Assembly (NCBI GenBank): GCA_025361185.1 | Contig: JANYAR010000145.1 | Span: 1-49,606 of the forward strand | DNA: 49,606 nucleotides | Direction: 5' to 3' | DNA from: Alphaproteobacteria bacterium | GTDB lineage: Bacteria > Pseudomonadota > Alphaproteobacteria > Micropepsales > Micropepsaceae | Part shown: piece after piece, positions 1 to 11,220 of the stretch | Layout: every line of letters begins with the position of its first letter | How positions within the stretch are numbered: position 1 is the stretch's first letter | Program-made: the position numbers and the translations under genes | Notes under the pieces: model-generated | What the model was told of the DNA's origin: nothing | Seen by the model: the letters and a program-made list of their open reading frames with translations, nothing else | Database searches by the model: none

Positions 1-308
1 TTGGACAGGCGCAGGAATATCCCGGTCAGCAGACAGATCAGCGGCAGCCACAGCACGGCGTGCACCCAAAAAGGCGGCGACCAGGTGAACTCCACCCACA
101 GCGCCAAGCCGCAGACGATGGCGCCCACGATCAGGATGCCGAACACCATGGGCCCGTCGCCCGCGTCGAACATCGCATAGTCCAACGCACAGGCCGTGCA
201 CTGTTGCTTCAACGCGATATAGCCGGAAAACAAAGGCCCATGGCCGCAGCGCGGACAGAGGCCCAGGAAGATCGCTCTGGCGGTGTTGGGCGCCTCAACC
301 GGCGACAA
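1..308 (-). CDS. DUF983 family membrane protein, truncated by window edge
   Basis: The reading frame was translated by hand; the C-terminal end lies outside the window. The visible 102 residues begin at a TTG that overlaps the ctaE stop by 14 bases. They hold two Cys-x2-Cys pairs (CPRC near residue 18 and CTAC near residue 37), typical of the DUF983 zinc-ribbon-like head, followed by two hydrophobic segments. DUF983 proteins of unknown biochemical role usually follow ctaE in alphaproteobacterial oxidase operons, and the overlap suggests translational coupling with the oxidase genes. The start codon is inferred; no in-frame ATG fits the spacing. Confidence 0.8.
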   Translation of the reverse strand, partial: MSPVEAPNTARAIFLGLCPRCGHGPLFSGYIALKQQCTACALDYAMFDAGDGPMVFGILIVGAIVCGLALWVEFTWSPPFWVHAVLWLPLICLLTGIFLRLS

Positions 309-1206
309 CGGAGCCCTCACCCCAGACGTAAATGCAGGCGAAGAGGAACAGCCATACCACGTCGACGAAGTGCCAATACCAGGCCGCCGCCTCAAAACCG
401 AAATGGCGGGCCGGCGTGAACTGGCCCGCGATGGCGCGGAACAGGCACACCGTCAGGAAGATGGTGCCGATGATGACATGGAAGCCGTGAAAGCCGGTCG
501 CCATGAAGAAGGTCGAGCCGTAAATGGCCTGGAAGTTGCCCGCGCCGCTGGCCAGCACCGAATGCGCCGCATCGCTGAAGGGCGCCAGCGCCAGATTGTT
601 GAAGCCGAAGGTGAAGGGCGCGTGGGCATATTCATAGGCCTGCACGGCGGTGAAGCTCATCCCTAGAAGAACGGTCAGGATCAACCCCTGCACCGCGCCC
701 TTTTTGTCGCCGGTCTGGATGGCATGATGCGCCCAGGTCACGGTGGTGCCCGAGGTCAAGAGGATCAGCGTGTTCAGCAGCGGGAAGTGCCACGGATCAA
801 GCGTGATGATGCCGGCCGGCGGCCAGCTCCCCACGCCGACATCGCTGTGAAAGATGGCGGTGTTGAAATAGGCCCAGAACCAGGCGACGAAGAACATCAC
901 TTCCGAGGCGATGAACAGCAGCATGCCGTAGCGCAGATGCAGCTTCACCACCGGGGTGTGATTGCCCGCGACGACGGATTCGTAGATCACATCGCGCCAC
1001 CAGCCCGCCATGGTGTAGAGCACGATGCCCAGGCCCACCAGCGCGATCCAGGGCTGGCCGTTCACCGGCAAACCGAAAAAGCCGGTATAATCCTTGTTCA
1101 TCCAGAACACGGTGCCGACCAGCATGGTGAAGGCGCCAACAGACCCGACGATCGGCCAGGAGCTGGGGTCCACCAGATGATAATCGTGTTTCACATCGCT
1201 GCTCAT
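295..1206 (-). CDS. ctaE: Cytochrome c oxidase subunit III
   Basis: A 303-residue integral membrane subunit of the aa3 oxidase, which stabilises the catalytic core and its proton uptake in the inner membrane. The start is taken at the internal Met ([13 protein letters not shown]) because an AGAGGGG Shine-Dalgarno sequence lies about 9 bases upstream; a longer frame of 11 more residues exists but lacks this signal. The sequence has about seven hydrophobic helices and family motifs such as the WPP near the middle and the ATGFHGFHV segment near residue 235. It follows the small coxF-like gene by 13 bases and overlaps the DUF983 gene downstream. The cox11 gene normally found just upstream is absent. 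Confidence 0.97.
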   Translation of the reverse strand: MSSDVKHDYHLVDPSSWPIVGSVGAFTMLVGTVFWMNKDYTGFFGLPVNGQPWIALVGLGIVLYTMAGWWRDVIYESVVAGNHTPVVKLHLRYGMLLFIASEVMFFVAWFWAYFNTAIFHSDVGVGSWPPAGIITLDPWHFPLLNTLILLTSGTTVTWAHHAIQTGDKKGAVQGLILTVLLGMSFTAVQAYEYAHAPFTFGFNNLALAPFSDAAHSVLASGAGNFQAIYGSTFFMATGFHGFHVIIGTIFLTVCLFRAIAGQFTPARHFGFEAAAWYWHFVDVVWLFLFACIYVWGEGSVVAG

Positions 1207-1219
1207 AGGACTAGCCCCT

Positions 1220-1348
1220 CTAGTGGCCGGAATGTTCAAGCCATTTCACAATGGACATCAGGTAAAACAACAGGGCGACGCCGGCGAGCGTAATCCCCAG
1301 TACAATATTGCGTTTGCGGCGCGCGCGCTCCGCATCATTATCCCTCAC
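1220..1348 (-). CDS. CoxF-like small membrane protein of the oxidase operon
   Basis: A 42-residue gene found by direct translation of the gap between ctaB and ctaE. The GTG start overlaps the ctaB stop (the bases GTGA serve both), and the TAG stop lies 13 bases before ctaE. The product has a basic N-terminal stretch (RARRKRN) followed by one membrane helix (about residues 15-34), the layout of the alphaproteobacterial CoxF proteins encoded at exactly this place. The role of CoxF is not well defined; assembly or stabilisation of the oxidase is inferred from context. Identification rests on position, size and the RR-x-RNI pattern rather than on an alignment. Confidence 0.75.
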   Translation of the reverse strand: MRDNDAERARRKRNIVLGITLAGVALLFYLMSIVKWLEHSGH

Positions 1349-2262
1349 TGCAGAAGCGCCAAAGCCGGCAGCCCGGCCAGCTTTTCGACGATCAGAGACG
1401 CAAACAAGGCGGTCATATAAAGCAGCGACACACCGAACAGGCGATGGGCCGCAGGCTCCTTGATTTCGTCACGCTCGCGGTAAGTGGCGATGGCTTCCCA
1501 CAGGAACCACAGACCGATGCCGGCCGACGCCGCCAGATACAGCACCCCGCCGATATGCAAGGCAGCCGGCAGCACGCCCAGCGGCACCAGCACCAGCGTG
1601 TAGAGCAATATCTGGAACCTTGTGTGGGGCTTGCCCTTGACCACCGGCAGCATCGGCACGCCGGCGCGGGCATAATCCTCACTGCGCCACAGCGACAGCG
1701 CCCAGAAATGCGGCGGAGTCCACATGAAAATGATCGCCACTAGCAGCAGCGGCGCCAGCGACAGATCGCCGGTGACCGCAGCCCAGCCGATGGCAGGCGG
1801 CAGCGCGCCCGAAAGACCGCCGATCACAATGTTCTGCGGCGTACGGCGCTTGAGCCAGAGGGTATAGACCACGACATAGAAGAGGACGGTGAAAGCCAGC
1901 AGACCGGCAGCCAGGAAATTCACGAACAGGCCCATGATGGCAACCGATGCCACCGACAAGGTCCAGCCGAAGGCCAGCGCGTCTTCCCGCGCCACATATC
2001 CCATCGGGATGGGGCGGGTGGCGGTGCGGCTCATCAAGCGGTCGATGTCGCTGTCATAGGCCATGTTGAGGCAGCCCGACGCGCCTGCCGCCACCGCGAT
2101 GCACAGCAGGGCGGTGAAAGCGGTGAGCGGATGGACATGCCCCGGCGCCGCCACGATCCCGGCCAGGCCCGTGAACACCACCAGCGACATCACGCGCGGC
2201 TTCAGCAGCGCGAAGAAATCGCCGACGGTCGTCACACGCGGATAGGCCAGAGAAAGCGACAT
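1345..2262 (-). CDS. ctaB: Protohaem IX farnesyltransferase (haem O synthase)
   Basis: A 305-residue polytopic membrane prenyltransferase of the UbiA superfamily, which adds a farnesyl group to haem B to make haem O, the precursor of the haem A used by subunit I. The aspartate-rich prenyl-diphosphate site is visible as [14 protein letters not shown] around residues 67-80, followed by TRPIPMG; the start [10 protein letters not shown] leads to a typical [12 protein letters not shown] first helix. It lies 3 bases after ctaD and overlaps the next small gene, so it is cotranscribed with the oxidase subunits. Length is normal for the family. Confidence 0.96.
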   Translation of the reverse strand: MSLSLAYPRVTTVGDFFALLKPRVMSLVVFTGLAGIVAAPGHVHPLTAFTALLCIAVAAGASGCLNMAYDSDIDRLMSRTATRPIPMGYVAREDALAFGWTLSVASVAIMGLFVNFLAAGLLAFTVLFYVVVYTLWLKRRTPQNIVIGGLSGALPPAIGWAAVTGDLSLAPLLLVAIIFMWTPPHFWALSLWRSEDYARAGVPMLPVVKGKPHTRFQILLYTLVLVPLGVLPAALHIGGVLYLAASAGIGLWFLWEAIATYRERDEIKEPAAHRLFGVSLLYMTALFASLIVEKLAGLPALALLQ

Positions 2263-2265
2263 GGA

Positions 2266-4715
<2,450 letters not shown>

Positions 4716-4826
4716 GGCTCGCGACCTCGCATAATTCAAAGGCGGTAAAAATCCCGCCCTTTTTCAGATTCTTGGCGGCGATTTAGAGGGGTTAAGCCCT
4801 TAAAGTCATTGCGACCTTATGGCACG

Positions 4827-4854
4827 GTCCGCGCCCCGGCCAAGGGGCGCGGAC
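4827..4854. promoter_or_regulatory. Perfect 11-bp hairpin between divergent ctaC and tldD
   Basis: GTCCGCGCCCC and GGGGCGCGGAC are exact reverse complements separated by the 6-base loop GGCCAA. The hairpin lies in the 252-base gap between ctaC and tldD, 114 bases upstream of the tldD start. There is no adjacent run of T on the plus strand, so it is not a classical intrinsic terminator for a plus-strand transcript. It could be a leader hairpin or a protein-binding palindrome; nothing decides which. Confidence 0.5.
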
Positions 4855-4967
4855 GATGGGGCTCCGTCTTTTGCGCCGCAACGCTTGCCGGAACCGTCCA
4901 CAGCACCGATATCTAGGGGCAAAACACATGCTTCGCGGGGCCTTTTGCCGCGCACCTGGAGGACGCC

Positions 4968-6392
4968 ATGGCCGACCATGATCTTTTCTTCTCCCGTACC
5001 GGCATGGACCGGGGCCGGGTCCAGCAGACTGTGGATCAGGCGCTGAGGGGCTCGGACGACGGGGAACTCTACCTGGAATACAACCAGACCGAATCGTTCA
5101 GCTTCGACGACGGCCGGCTGAAAGCCGCCACCTTCGACACCAGCCAGGGTTTCGGGCTTCGCGCCGTGGCCGGAGAAGCCACCGGTTACGCCCATGCTTC
5201 GGAAATCTCGGAAGCCGCCATCGCGCGCGCCGCCGACACCGTGCGCGCGGTCGCCCAGGGCTATAGCGGCACCGCGGCCGCCGCCCCGCCCCGCAGCAAC
5301 GTCAAGCTCTATACCGACATCGATCCGTTGGAGACGGCGGGCTTCGAGAAAAAAGTGAAGCTGCTGGAAGAGATGAACGCCTATGCGCGCAGCCGCGACA
5401 GCCGCGTGCACCAGGTTTCGGCCAGCCTGTCGGGCGAATGGCAGCGCATCGAGATCCTGCGCGCCGGCGGGGAGAGCTATTCCGATATCCGCCCCCTGGT
5501 CCGCCTCAACGTCTCGGTGGTGGTGGAAGAAAATGGCCGCCAGGAAAGCGGCAACTTCGGCGGCGGCGGGCGCAGCGGTTATCAGACCTATCTCGATCCC
5601 CAATATTGGCAGGGTGCAATCGACGAGGCGTTGCGCCAGGCGTTGGTCAATCTCACCTCCATCCCTGCTCCCGCCGGCGAGATGACGGTGGTGCTGGGAC
5701 CGGGCTGGCCCGGCATTCTGCTGCACGAAGCCATCGGTCACGGGCTGGAAGGCGATTTCAACCGCAAGAAGACGTCGGCCTTCGCCGGGCTTTTAGGGGA
5801 GCGCGTTGCAGCGCCGGGAGTCACGGTGGTGGATGACGGCACGATGGACGCGCGGCGTGGCTCATTGTCCATCGACGATGAAGGCACGCCCACGCACCGC
5901 ACCGTGCTGATCGAGGATGGCATTCTCAAAGGCTATATGCAGGACCGGCAGAATGCCCGGCTGATGGGCGTGGCCGCCACCGGCAATGGCCGGCGGCAGA
6001 GTTACGCATCGCCGGTGATGCCGCGGATGACCAACACCTACATGCTGGGCGGCGACAAGAACCCGGCCGAGATTCTGGCCAGCGTGAAGAAGGGCATCTA
6101 CGCCACCAATTTCGGCGGCGGCCAGGTCGACATCACCAACGGCAAGTTCGTCTTTTCCTGCACCGAGGCTTATATCGTCGAGGACGGCAAGCTGGGTCAC
6201 GCCATCAAGGGCGCTACCCTGATCGGCTCGGGTCCGGAATCGCTGACGCGCGTATCGATGATCGGCAACGACATGAAACTGGATACCGGCATCGGCACCT
6301 GCGGCAAGAACGGCCAGAGCGTGCCGGTGGGGGTGGGCCAGCCGACCTTGCGGCTGGACGGGCTGACAGTCGGTGGAACGGCGGCGGCCTGA
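4968..6392 (+). CDS. tldD: Metalloprotease subunit TldD
   Basis: A 474-residue member of the TldD/PmbA family. TldD pairs with TldE to form a cytoplasmic zinc peptidase that trims unfolded peptides, and in other bacteria matures peptide antibiotics and processes the CcdA antitoxin. The zinc-binding HExxxH motif is at residues 253-258 (HEAIGH), inside a typical LLHEAIGHGLEGDFNRK stretch, followed by the GGGQV and CTEAY elements of the C-terminal half. Start: GGAGG stands 5 bases before the ATG. The partner gene pmbA/tldE lies in this window at 24479. Adjacency to the oxidase operon is common in alphaproteobacteria. Confidence 0.96.
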   Translation: MADHDLFFSRTGMDRGRVQQTVDQALRGSDDGELYLEYNQTESFSFDDGRLKAATFDTSQGFGLRAVAGEATGYAHASEISEAAIARAADTVRAVAQGYSGTAAAAPPRSNVKLYTDIDPLETAGFEKKVKLLEEMNAYARSRDSRVHQVSASLSGEWQRIEILRAGGESYSDIRPLVRLNVSVVVEENGRQESGNFGGGGRSGYQTYLDPQYWQGAIDEALRQALVNLTSIPAPAGEMTVVLGPGWPGILLHEAIGHGLEGDFNRKKTSAFAGLLGERVAAPGVTVVDDGTMDARRGSLSIDDEGTPTHRTVLIEDGILKGYMQDRQNARLMGVAATGNGRRQSYASPVMPRMTNTYMLGGDKNPAEILASVKKGIYATNFGGGQVDITNGKFVFSCTEAYIVEDGKLGHAIKGATLIGSGPESLTRVSMIGNDMKLDTGIGTCGKNGQSVPVGVGQPTLRLDGLTVGGTAAA

Positions 6393-6646
6393 TGGCGCGT
6401 TACTGGTTCCGGCAGAAAAAATTCGGTTACGGCGCCACACCCAACAGCTGGCAAGGCTGGACGCTGACTATCGTGAGCAGCCTGGCGGTATTCGGCGTAA
6501 TTCTTTCCGCGCCGATGATCCGCGACAATCCGTTGCGCGTGGCGTGGATCGTGCTGGGCCTGTCCGTCAATGTCATCGTCACCGTTGCCGTCAGCCGCAG
6601 AAAAACCGAAGGCGGCTGGCGCTGGCGCAATGGACGTGATGACTAA
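6392..6646 (+). CDS. Small two-helix membrane protein, unknown function
   Basis: An 84-residue protein whose ATG overlaps the tldD stop (TGATG), which indicates translational coupling. It has an aromatic and basic N-terminus (MARYWFRQKKFGYG), two hydrophobic segments at about residues 24-42 and 49-67, and a basic, Trp-containing C-terminus ending in GRDD. I do not recognise a named family. Proteins of this size with an RYWF..KxFGYG start occur as uncharacterised genes in alphaproteobacteria. The tight coupling with tldD is the only functional hint. Confidence 0.75.
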   Translation: MARYWFRQKKFGYGATPNSWQGWTLTIVSSLAVFGVILSAPMIRDNPLRVAWIVLGLSVNVIVTVAVSRRKTEGGWRWRNGRDD

Positions 6647-6983
6647 GTTGATCTTCAAGATCGTGCCGCGCCTCGAATGGGAATCGTCCAGCGGCGACTA
6701 TCACGGCTCGGCGCATGACCGGGCGGACGGCTTTCTGCACTTCTCCACCGCCGCGCAATTGCCGGAAACATTGCGGCTCTATTATGCGGGTCAGGATGAC
6801 CTGATGCTGGTGGCGGTGGATGCGGCCGCGCTGGGCGCGGCGCTGCGCTGGGAATATTCGACGTCACGCGGCGAGGATTTCCCGCACCTCTATGCCGCGC
6901 TGTCCTGCGACGCGATCAAATGGGCACGCCCAATCACGAGAGACGCGACGGGGCGCTCTGTTCTTCCAGACCTGACTACTTGA
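6630..6983 (+). CDS. DUF952 family protein
   Basis: A 117-residue cytoplasmic protein of the DUF952 family, whose fold resembles ADP-ribosyltransferases and glutathione S-transferase-like proteins but whose function is unknown. Family hallmarks are the opening IFKIVPRLEWE, the DRADGFLHFSTAAQLPET segment near residue 35, and the HLYAAL segment near the C-terminus. The start could be the ATG at 6630 or the in-frame ATG at 6639; both overlap the preceding gene. The 3' end overlaps the convergent MBL-fold gene by 8 bases, so no terminator fits between them. Confidence 0.88.
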   Translation: MDVMTKLIFKIVPRLEWESSSGDYHGSAHDRADGFLHFSTAAQLPETLRLYYAGQDDLMLVAVDAAALGAALRWEYSTSRGEDFPHLYAALSCDAIKWARPITRDATGRSVLPDLTT

Positions 6984-8109
6984 CCTGATAAGTCTTGCTG
7001 TACCCGTTGCGGTCGTTGGTCATGGTCACCCTGCCGTCCGTGGTGATCTCGGCATGGATGGCATGGCCTTCGTCCGGCGGCGAGGTGAACATCGCCTTGG
7101 CATGAGCGGCGATGGCGGCCGGCGGCGGATTGAGATTGGCGATCATGTTCTTGTCGCCACTCCATTCCGGATGAGCGAAGCTTTCATGGGTCTGCCAGAA
7201 GCCCATCAGGCCGGGCGAGGCCTTGATCAGCTTGATCGGGTCGCCGTCGCCACCTTTCTTGCCGCCCATGCCCATCAGCGCGATGTCGGGATGCATGTCG
7301 GCGATGGAAGCGGGGTTGCTGGAGATATTGGAACCATGCTGGGTGACGATCAGCAGATTGACATGGCCAAGCTTGCCGGTGGGACAGGACAGCTCGCGCT
7401 CCTTCTTCCAGGAGAGATCGCCGAACAGAGCGATGGAGACTTTGCCGAAGCGCAGCAGCGAGGCCACCGAACGGGTATTCTCCTCGCCGCCATCGGCTCT
7501 GGTGCTTTTGCTTTCCGCCGTATCACAGGCCGCAATGGGCGCGCCAGCGCCCGCCAGCGGCTTGGACAAGGTCACGCCGTCGCTGGAGACGATGGTGTCG
7601 GTCATCGAGCCCATGGCGATCACCTGCCCCGGCTTGGCGACGATGTGCTTGTGGCCTTTGATGGTCTCCAGATACTTGGGGTACAGCTGATCCGGCGCGC
7701 CCCCGGCGAGGTCCGGCGGCACGACCTCTCCCGGCCCCAGATGTTCGGCATTGGGACCATGATCGATGAAGGTATCCACCGGGATGCGCTTCACCAGCTC
7801 CATGACGCCGCCGACATGATCCATGTGATAGTGCGTGACGATCAGATAATCGATCTTCGAAACACCCAGCTTCTTGGCCGCGGCAACGATGCGGTCGGCG
7901 CTGTTCTTGGCGCCATCCGGCGAGGGCAGAAGTCCGGCGCCGCTGGGCCAGCCGGTGTCGATCAACAGCGACTTGCCTTCCGGGGTGACGAACAAGGTGC
8001 CGCCGCCGCCTTCCATGTCAATCGAAACGATCTTGAGCGTGCCGTCAGCAGCAACAGCGGGAACGCTGAGAGCAGATGCCAGCAGCGCGGCGGCAAGAAT
8101 CTTACGCAT
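6976..8109 (-). CDS. Exported ComEC-like MBL-fold hydrolase (paralogue 1)
   Basis: A 377-residue protein with a clear signal peptide (residues 1-21, MRKILAAALLASALSVPAVA). The metallo-beta-lactamase fold is shown by GGGGTLFVTPEGKSLLIDTG (34-53), then THYHMDH with His93, His95, Asp97 and His98, and later FGDLSW and TQHGS segments. The domain order is that of the hydrolase domain of the competence protein ComEC, but without any membrane channel. Substrate unknown; a periplasmic or secreted nuclease or phosphodiesterase is an inference from the fold. It follows its paralogue by 5 bases and ends overlapping the DUF952 gene. Confidence 0.87.
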   Translation of the reverse strand: MRKILAAALLASALSVPAVAADGTLKIVSIDMEGGGGTLFVTPEGKSLLIDTGWPSGAGLLPSPDGAKNSADRIVAAAKKLGVSKIDYLIVTHYHMDHVGGVMELVKRIPVDTFIDHGPNAEHLGPGEVVPPDLAGGAPDQLYPKYLETIKGHKHIVAKPGQVIAMGSMTDTIVSSDGVTLSKPLAGAGAPIAACDTAESKSTRADGGEENTRSVASLLRFGKVSIALFGDLSWKKERELSCPTGKLGHVNLLIVTQHGSNISSNPASIADMHPDIALMGMGGKKGGDGDPIKLIKASPGLMGFWQTHESFAHPEWSGDKNMIANLNPPPAAIAAHAKAMFTSPPDEGHAIHAEITTDGRVTMTNDRNGYSKTYQVK

Positions 8110-8114
8110 CTTTG

Positions 8115-9215
8115 TTATTTCGCTCCGTAGGTCTTGTTGAAGCCATTGCGCTCGTTGATCACCGTGATCTCGCCGCTCTTCTTGATCCGCAGCCGCAAGG
8201 CATAGGCCTTGTCCTTGCTCTGGTCAGTGCCGGGATTGGCAATCATGGCGGCATCGACATTCGCATCCGGGCTGACGGTGGTGGTGTGCAGTTGCCACAT
8301 GCCCTGGATGCGCGGGCTCGCCTGGATGGTTTTCATCCGTGTCGCGTCCGCGCCCTTGCGCGCGGAATTTCCCATGATGGCCACAACCTGCGCCAGCGCA
8401 TTCACCGCCGCCGGGCTGCCCGACAGCGCCGTTCCGTGATGGGTGGCGAGATAGACATCCACCTTGCCTATTCTGTCGGTGGGGCAGAACAGATCCTTTT
8501 CGCGGTCCCAGGTGAGATCGCCGAAGACCGTGATCCTCGTCTTGCCATAGGAGATCACGGACGCCGTGGAGCGGGCGTTCTCCTCTCCGCCATTGTTGGC
8601 CATGGCTTCCATGCCGGCACAGGCAGAGTTGGCTTCGCCCGCGCCGGGCAAAGGCTTGTCAATCGCTTTGGCGTCGGCCATCACGATCGTGACCGTCATA
8701 CCGCCGATATGAAACACATCGCCCGGCTTGGCGACGATGTGGCGGTGCTTGCCGATCAGTTTCACATATTGTTGATAGCCATAAGCGGTGGAACCGGGCG
8801 GCGGCTTGTTCATATCGATCTGCGGCGCGGTGGGATTGGGCGAAGCCGTGGTTTCGCGGTTCTCGCCATGATCGATGTAAGTGTCGATGGGAATGCGGGC
8901 CAACAGGCCTTCCAGCCCGCCGATATGGTCGCCGTGATAATGCGTGGTCAGAAGATAATCGATCTTCTTGACCCCCAGCGCATGCGCAGCGGCGGCGATG
9001 CGCTCGGAACTGGGATGGTCGCCGGTGGCGCGGCTGGCTTCCGGATTGCCGGTGTCGATCAGCAGCGACTTGCCGTCGGGCGTGACGAACAGGGTACCGC
9101 CGCCGCCCTCGACATCGATGGACACCATCTGCAGGGCATCATCCTTCGCGGCAGCTATGCCGGGAACCACCAAAAGCGCGGCCAGCGGAATGAATGGTAC
9201 GATCTTGCGCAGCAA
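8115..9215 (-). CDS. Exported ComEC-like MBL-fold hydrolase (paralogue 2)
   Basis: A 366-residue paralogue of the next gene, first in a two-gene operon. The start is set at TTG 9215 because GGGGAGG lies 5 bases upstream and the protein then begins directly with a signal peptide (MLRKIVPFIPLAALLVVPGIAAA); an upstream start would put charged residues before it. Zinc ligands are His92, His94, Asp96 and His97 in THYHGDH; EGGGGTLFVTPDGKSLLIDTG precedes them. Both proteins end with a similar NxRNGxxKTY tail. Function is unknown beyond an exported metal-dependent hydrolase. Confidence 0.85.
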   Translation of the reverse strand: MLRKIVPFIPLAALLVVPGIAAAKDDALQMVSIDVEGGGGTLFVTPDGKSLLIDTGNPEASRATGDHPSSERIAAAAHALGVKKIDYLLTTHYHGDHIGGLEGLLARIPIDTYIDHGENRETTASPNPTAPQIDMNKPPPGSTAYGYQQYVKLIGKHRHIVAKPGDVFHIGGMTVTIVMADAKAIDKPLPGAGEANSACAGMEAMANNGGEENARSTASVISYGKTRITVFGDLTWDREKDLFCPTDRIGKVDVYLATHHGTALSGSPAAVNALAQVVAIMGNSARKGADATRMKTIQASPRIQGMWQLHTTTVSPDANVDAAMIANPGTDQSKDKAYALRLRIKKSGEITVINERNGFNKTYGAK

Positions 9216-9220
9216 CGGAA

Positions 9221-9240
9221 CCTCCCCAAAAATTTCGGGG
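9221..9240 (-). promoter_or_regulatory. Shine-Dalgarno inside a small leader hairpin of the MBL operon
   Basis: On the minus strand CCCC at 9240-9237 can pair with GGGG at 9227-9224 across an A/T-rich centre, and the GGGG is the first half of the GGGGAGG ribosome site used by the TTG start at 9215. The ribosome site would thus be partly masked in the folded mRNA. The stem is short and its centre imperfect, so regulation is a suggestion only. Confidence 0.35.
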
Positions 9241-9280
9241 GACACTAGAGCTTTTGATGGATCGCCGCTAGGCTGGCGGC

Positions 9281-10144
9281 ATGATCCCCATCATTGGAAA
9301 AACGCACGACCTGGGTGACGGATTCTTTATCACCCGCCTGTTGCCCCAGATGGCGCGGCGCAGCATCGGGCCGTTCGTGTTCTTCGATTATTTCGGCCCG
9401 GTGGATTTCCCGCCCGGCAGAGGCCTGGACGTGCGGCCGCACCCCCATATCGGGCTGGCCACGGTCACCTATCTGTTCGACGGCTCGATGATGCATCGCG
9501 ACACGCTGGGCTCGGCACTGGAGATCAAGCCCGGCGAAGTCAACTGGATGACGGCGGGCCGCGGCATCGCCCATAGCGAACGCACCGGCGATGCCGCGCG
9601 CGCCAGCGGCCACCGCATGCATGGCATTCAGAGCTGGATCGGTCTGCCGATGGCAGACGAAGAGGCCCCGCCCGCGTTCCAGCATTTTGGCGTCACCGAT
9701 CTGCCCGAGCGCGAAGACAAGGGCGTCACGCTGCGAATGATCGCGGGCTCCGCCTTCGGCCTCACCTCGCCGGTCAAGACCTTCTCGCCCATCTTCTATG
9801 CCGATGCGCGCTTTGCCCCCGGCGGCGCATTGCATTACGGCGCCGAGCATGAAGAGCGCGCCCTGTTCGTCATCGAAGGCGAGATTCAGACCCCGGACAC
9901 CCACGGCCCCGGCGCCATGCTGACCTTGGAGCCGGGCGAAGAAGTCACGCTGTATGCCGATGCGCCGGCCCGCGTGATGCTGCTGGGCGGCGCGGCGCTG
10001 GACGGCGAGCGCCATATCTGGTGGAATTTCGTGTCCTCGTCCAAGGACCGTATCGAACGCGCCAAGCAGGAATGGAAGTCCGGCAAGTTCGGCCTCGTTC
10101 CCGGCGACGACAAGGAATTCATCCCACTTCCAGAACCGAAATAG
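9281..10144 (+). CDS. Pirin family protein
   Basis: A 287-residue bicupin. The N-terminal cupin carries the metal ligands His54, His56, His98 and Glu100 in the pirin motifs RPHPHIGLATVTY and GRGIAHSER. Pirins are iron-binding cytoplasmic proteins; some act as quercetinases and others as redox-linked regulators, so the exact substrate cannot be read from the sequence. The C-terminal part holds the second cupin (around LEPGEEVTLYA). It lies 8 bases upstream of an aldo/keto reductase on the same strand, so the two are probably cotranscribed. Confidence 0.94.
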   Translation: MIPIIGKTHDLGDGFFITRLLPQMARRSIGPFVFFDYFGPVDFPPGRGLDVRPHPHIGLATVTYLFDGSMMHRDTLGSALEIKPGEVNWMTAGRGIAHSERTGDAARASGHRMHGIQSWIGLPMADEEAPPAFQHFGVTDLPEREDKGVTLRMIAGSAFGLTSPVKTFSPIFYADARFAPGGALHYGAEHEERALFVIEGEIQTPDTHGPGAMLTLEPGEEVTLYADAPARVMLLGGAALDGERHIWWNFVSSSKDRIERAKQEWKSGKFGLVPGDDKEFIPLPEPK

Positions 10145-10152
10145 GAACCGCC

Positions 10153-11220
10153 ATGAAATTCAACCGCCTGGGCCAGACCGGCCTGTATGTGTCCGAAATC
10201 TGTTTGGGCACCATGACCTTCTCCGGCCAGAATTTCTTTGGCGGGGTGATCGGCACCCTGAGCCAGAAGGAAGCCACCGCCCTGATCGCGCGCAGCCTGG
10301 AGGCGCGGGTCAATTTCATCGACACCGCCGATGTCTATTCGCTGGGCGAGTCTGAAAAAATGACCGGCCAGGCCTTGAAGGATATCGGCGTCAAGCGCAG
10401 CGATGTGGTGTTGGCCACCAAGGTCTATGGCCGCATGGCGCCCGGACCCAACGATATCGGCGGTTCGCGCGGCCATATCATGGACTGCGTCAGCCGCAGC
10501 CTGGAACGGCTTGGGACCGACCACATCGACCTTTATCAGATCCATCACTCCGACACGGTCACCCCGGTGGAGGAAACCTTGCGGGCGCTGGACGATCTGG
10601 TGCGCCAGGGCATGGTGCGTTACGTCGGCGTCTCCAACTGGGAGGCCTGGAAGATCATGAAGGCCAACGGCATCGCCGACAAACGCGGCTGGACGCGGAT
10701 CGAAACCACTCAGGTCTATTATTCCATCGCCGGCCGCGACCTGGAGCAGGAAACGGTGCCGATGATGCAGGACCAGAATGTCGGTTGCCTGGTCTGGAGT
10801 CCGCTGGCGGGCGGTTATCTGGCCGGAAAATACACGCCCGGCGATGGCGTGAAGGCGGAACCCGGCCGCCGCGCTGCTTTCGACTTTCCGCCGATCGATA
10901 AGGAAAAGGCCGACAGGATTGTGGTGGCGATGCGCGATGTGGCCAAGGCGCATGGCGTGTCGGTGGTGCGCGTGGCGCTGGCCTGGGTGCGCCAGAAGCC
11001 CTTCGTCACCTCCACCATCATCGGCGCCAAGAATCTGGAACAGCTGAACGACAATCTGGAGGCTGTGACTTTGACCCTGACGCCGGAGGAGATGACCAGG
11101 CTGGATGAGGTCAGCGCCGACCGGTCGCAATATCCCTACTGGATGATCAAGCGCAACAATTCCACCCGCATCCCCACTGGCGAGCCGGTGAAGATGGGCG
11201 GACCGCCGCCGAAGAACTAG
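10153..11220 (+). CDS. Aldo/keto reductase
   Basis: A 355-residue NADPH-dependent oxidoreductase of the TIM-barrel aldo/keto reductase superfamily. The catalytic tetrad is visible as Asp57, Tyr62 (FIDTADVY), Lys90 (ATKVYG) and His131 (YQIHHSD). The C-terminal cofactor region TSTIIGAKNLEQLNDNLEAV is also present. The ATG at 10153 follows AGGA by 6 bases and gives the usual RLGQTGLYVSEICLGTM start. The physiological substrate is unknown; close relatives include YajO/Tas-type and Kv-beta-like reductases. Confidence 0.94.
   Translation: MKFNRLGQTGLYVSEICLGTMTFSGQNFFGGVIGTLSQKEATALIARSLEARVNFIDTADVYSLGESEKMTGQALKDIGVKRSDVVLATKVYGRMAPGPNDIGGSRGHIMDCVSRSLERLGTDHIDLYQIHHSDTVTPVEETLRALDDLVRQGMVRYVGVSNWEAWKIMKANGIADKRGWTRIETTQVYYSIAGRDLEQETVPMMQDQNVGCLVWSPLAGGYLAGKYTPGDGVKAEPGRRAAFDFPPIDKEKADRIVVAMRDVAKAHGVSVVRVALAWVRQKPFVTSTIIGAKNLEQLNDNLEAVTLTLTPEEMTRLDEVSADRSQYPYWMIKRNNSTRIPTGEPVKMGGPPPKN

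Noticed and set aside
9239..9247. GGACACTAG as a third copy of the AGTGTC palindrome family
   Set aside because: Only the 9-base tip matches; there is no arm or loop similarity, so it is mentioned only as a possible fragment.
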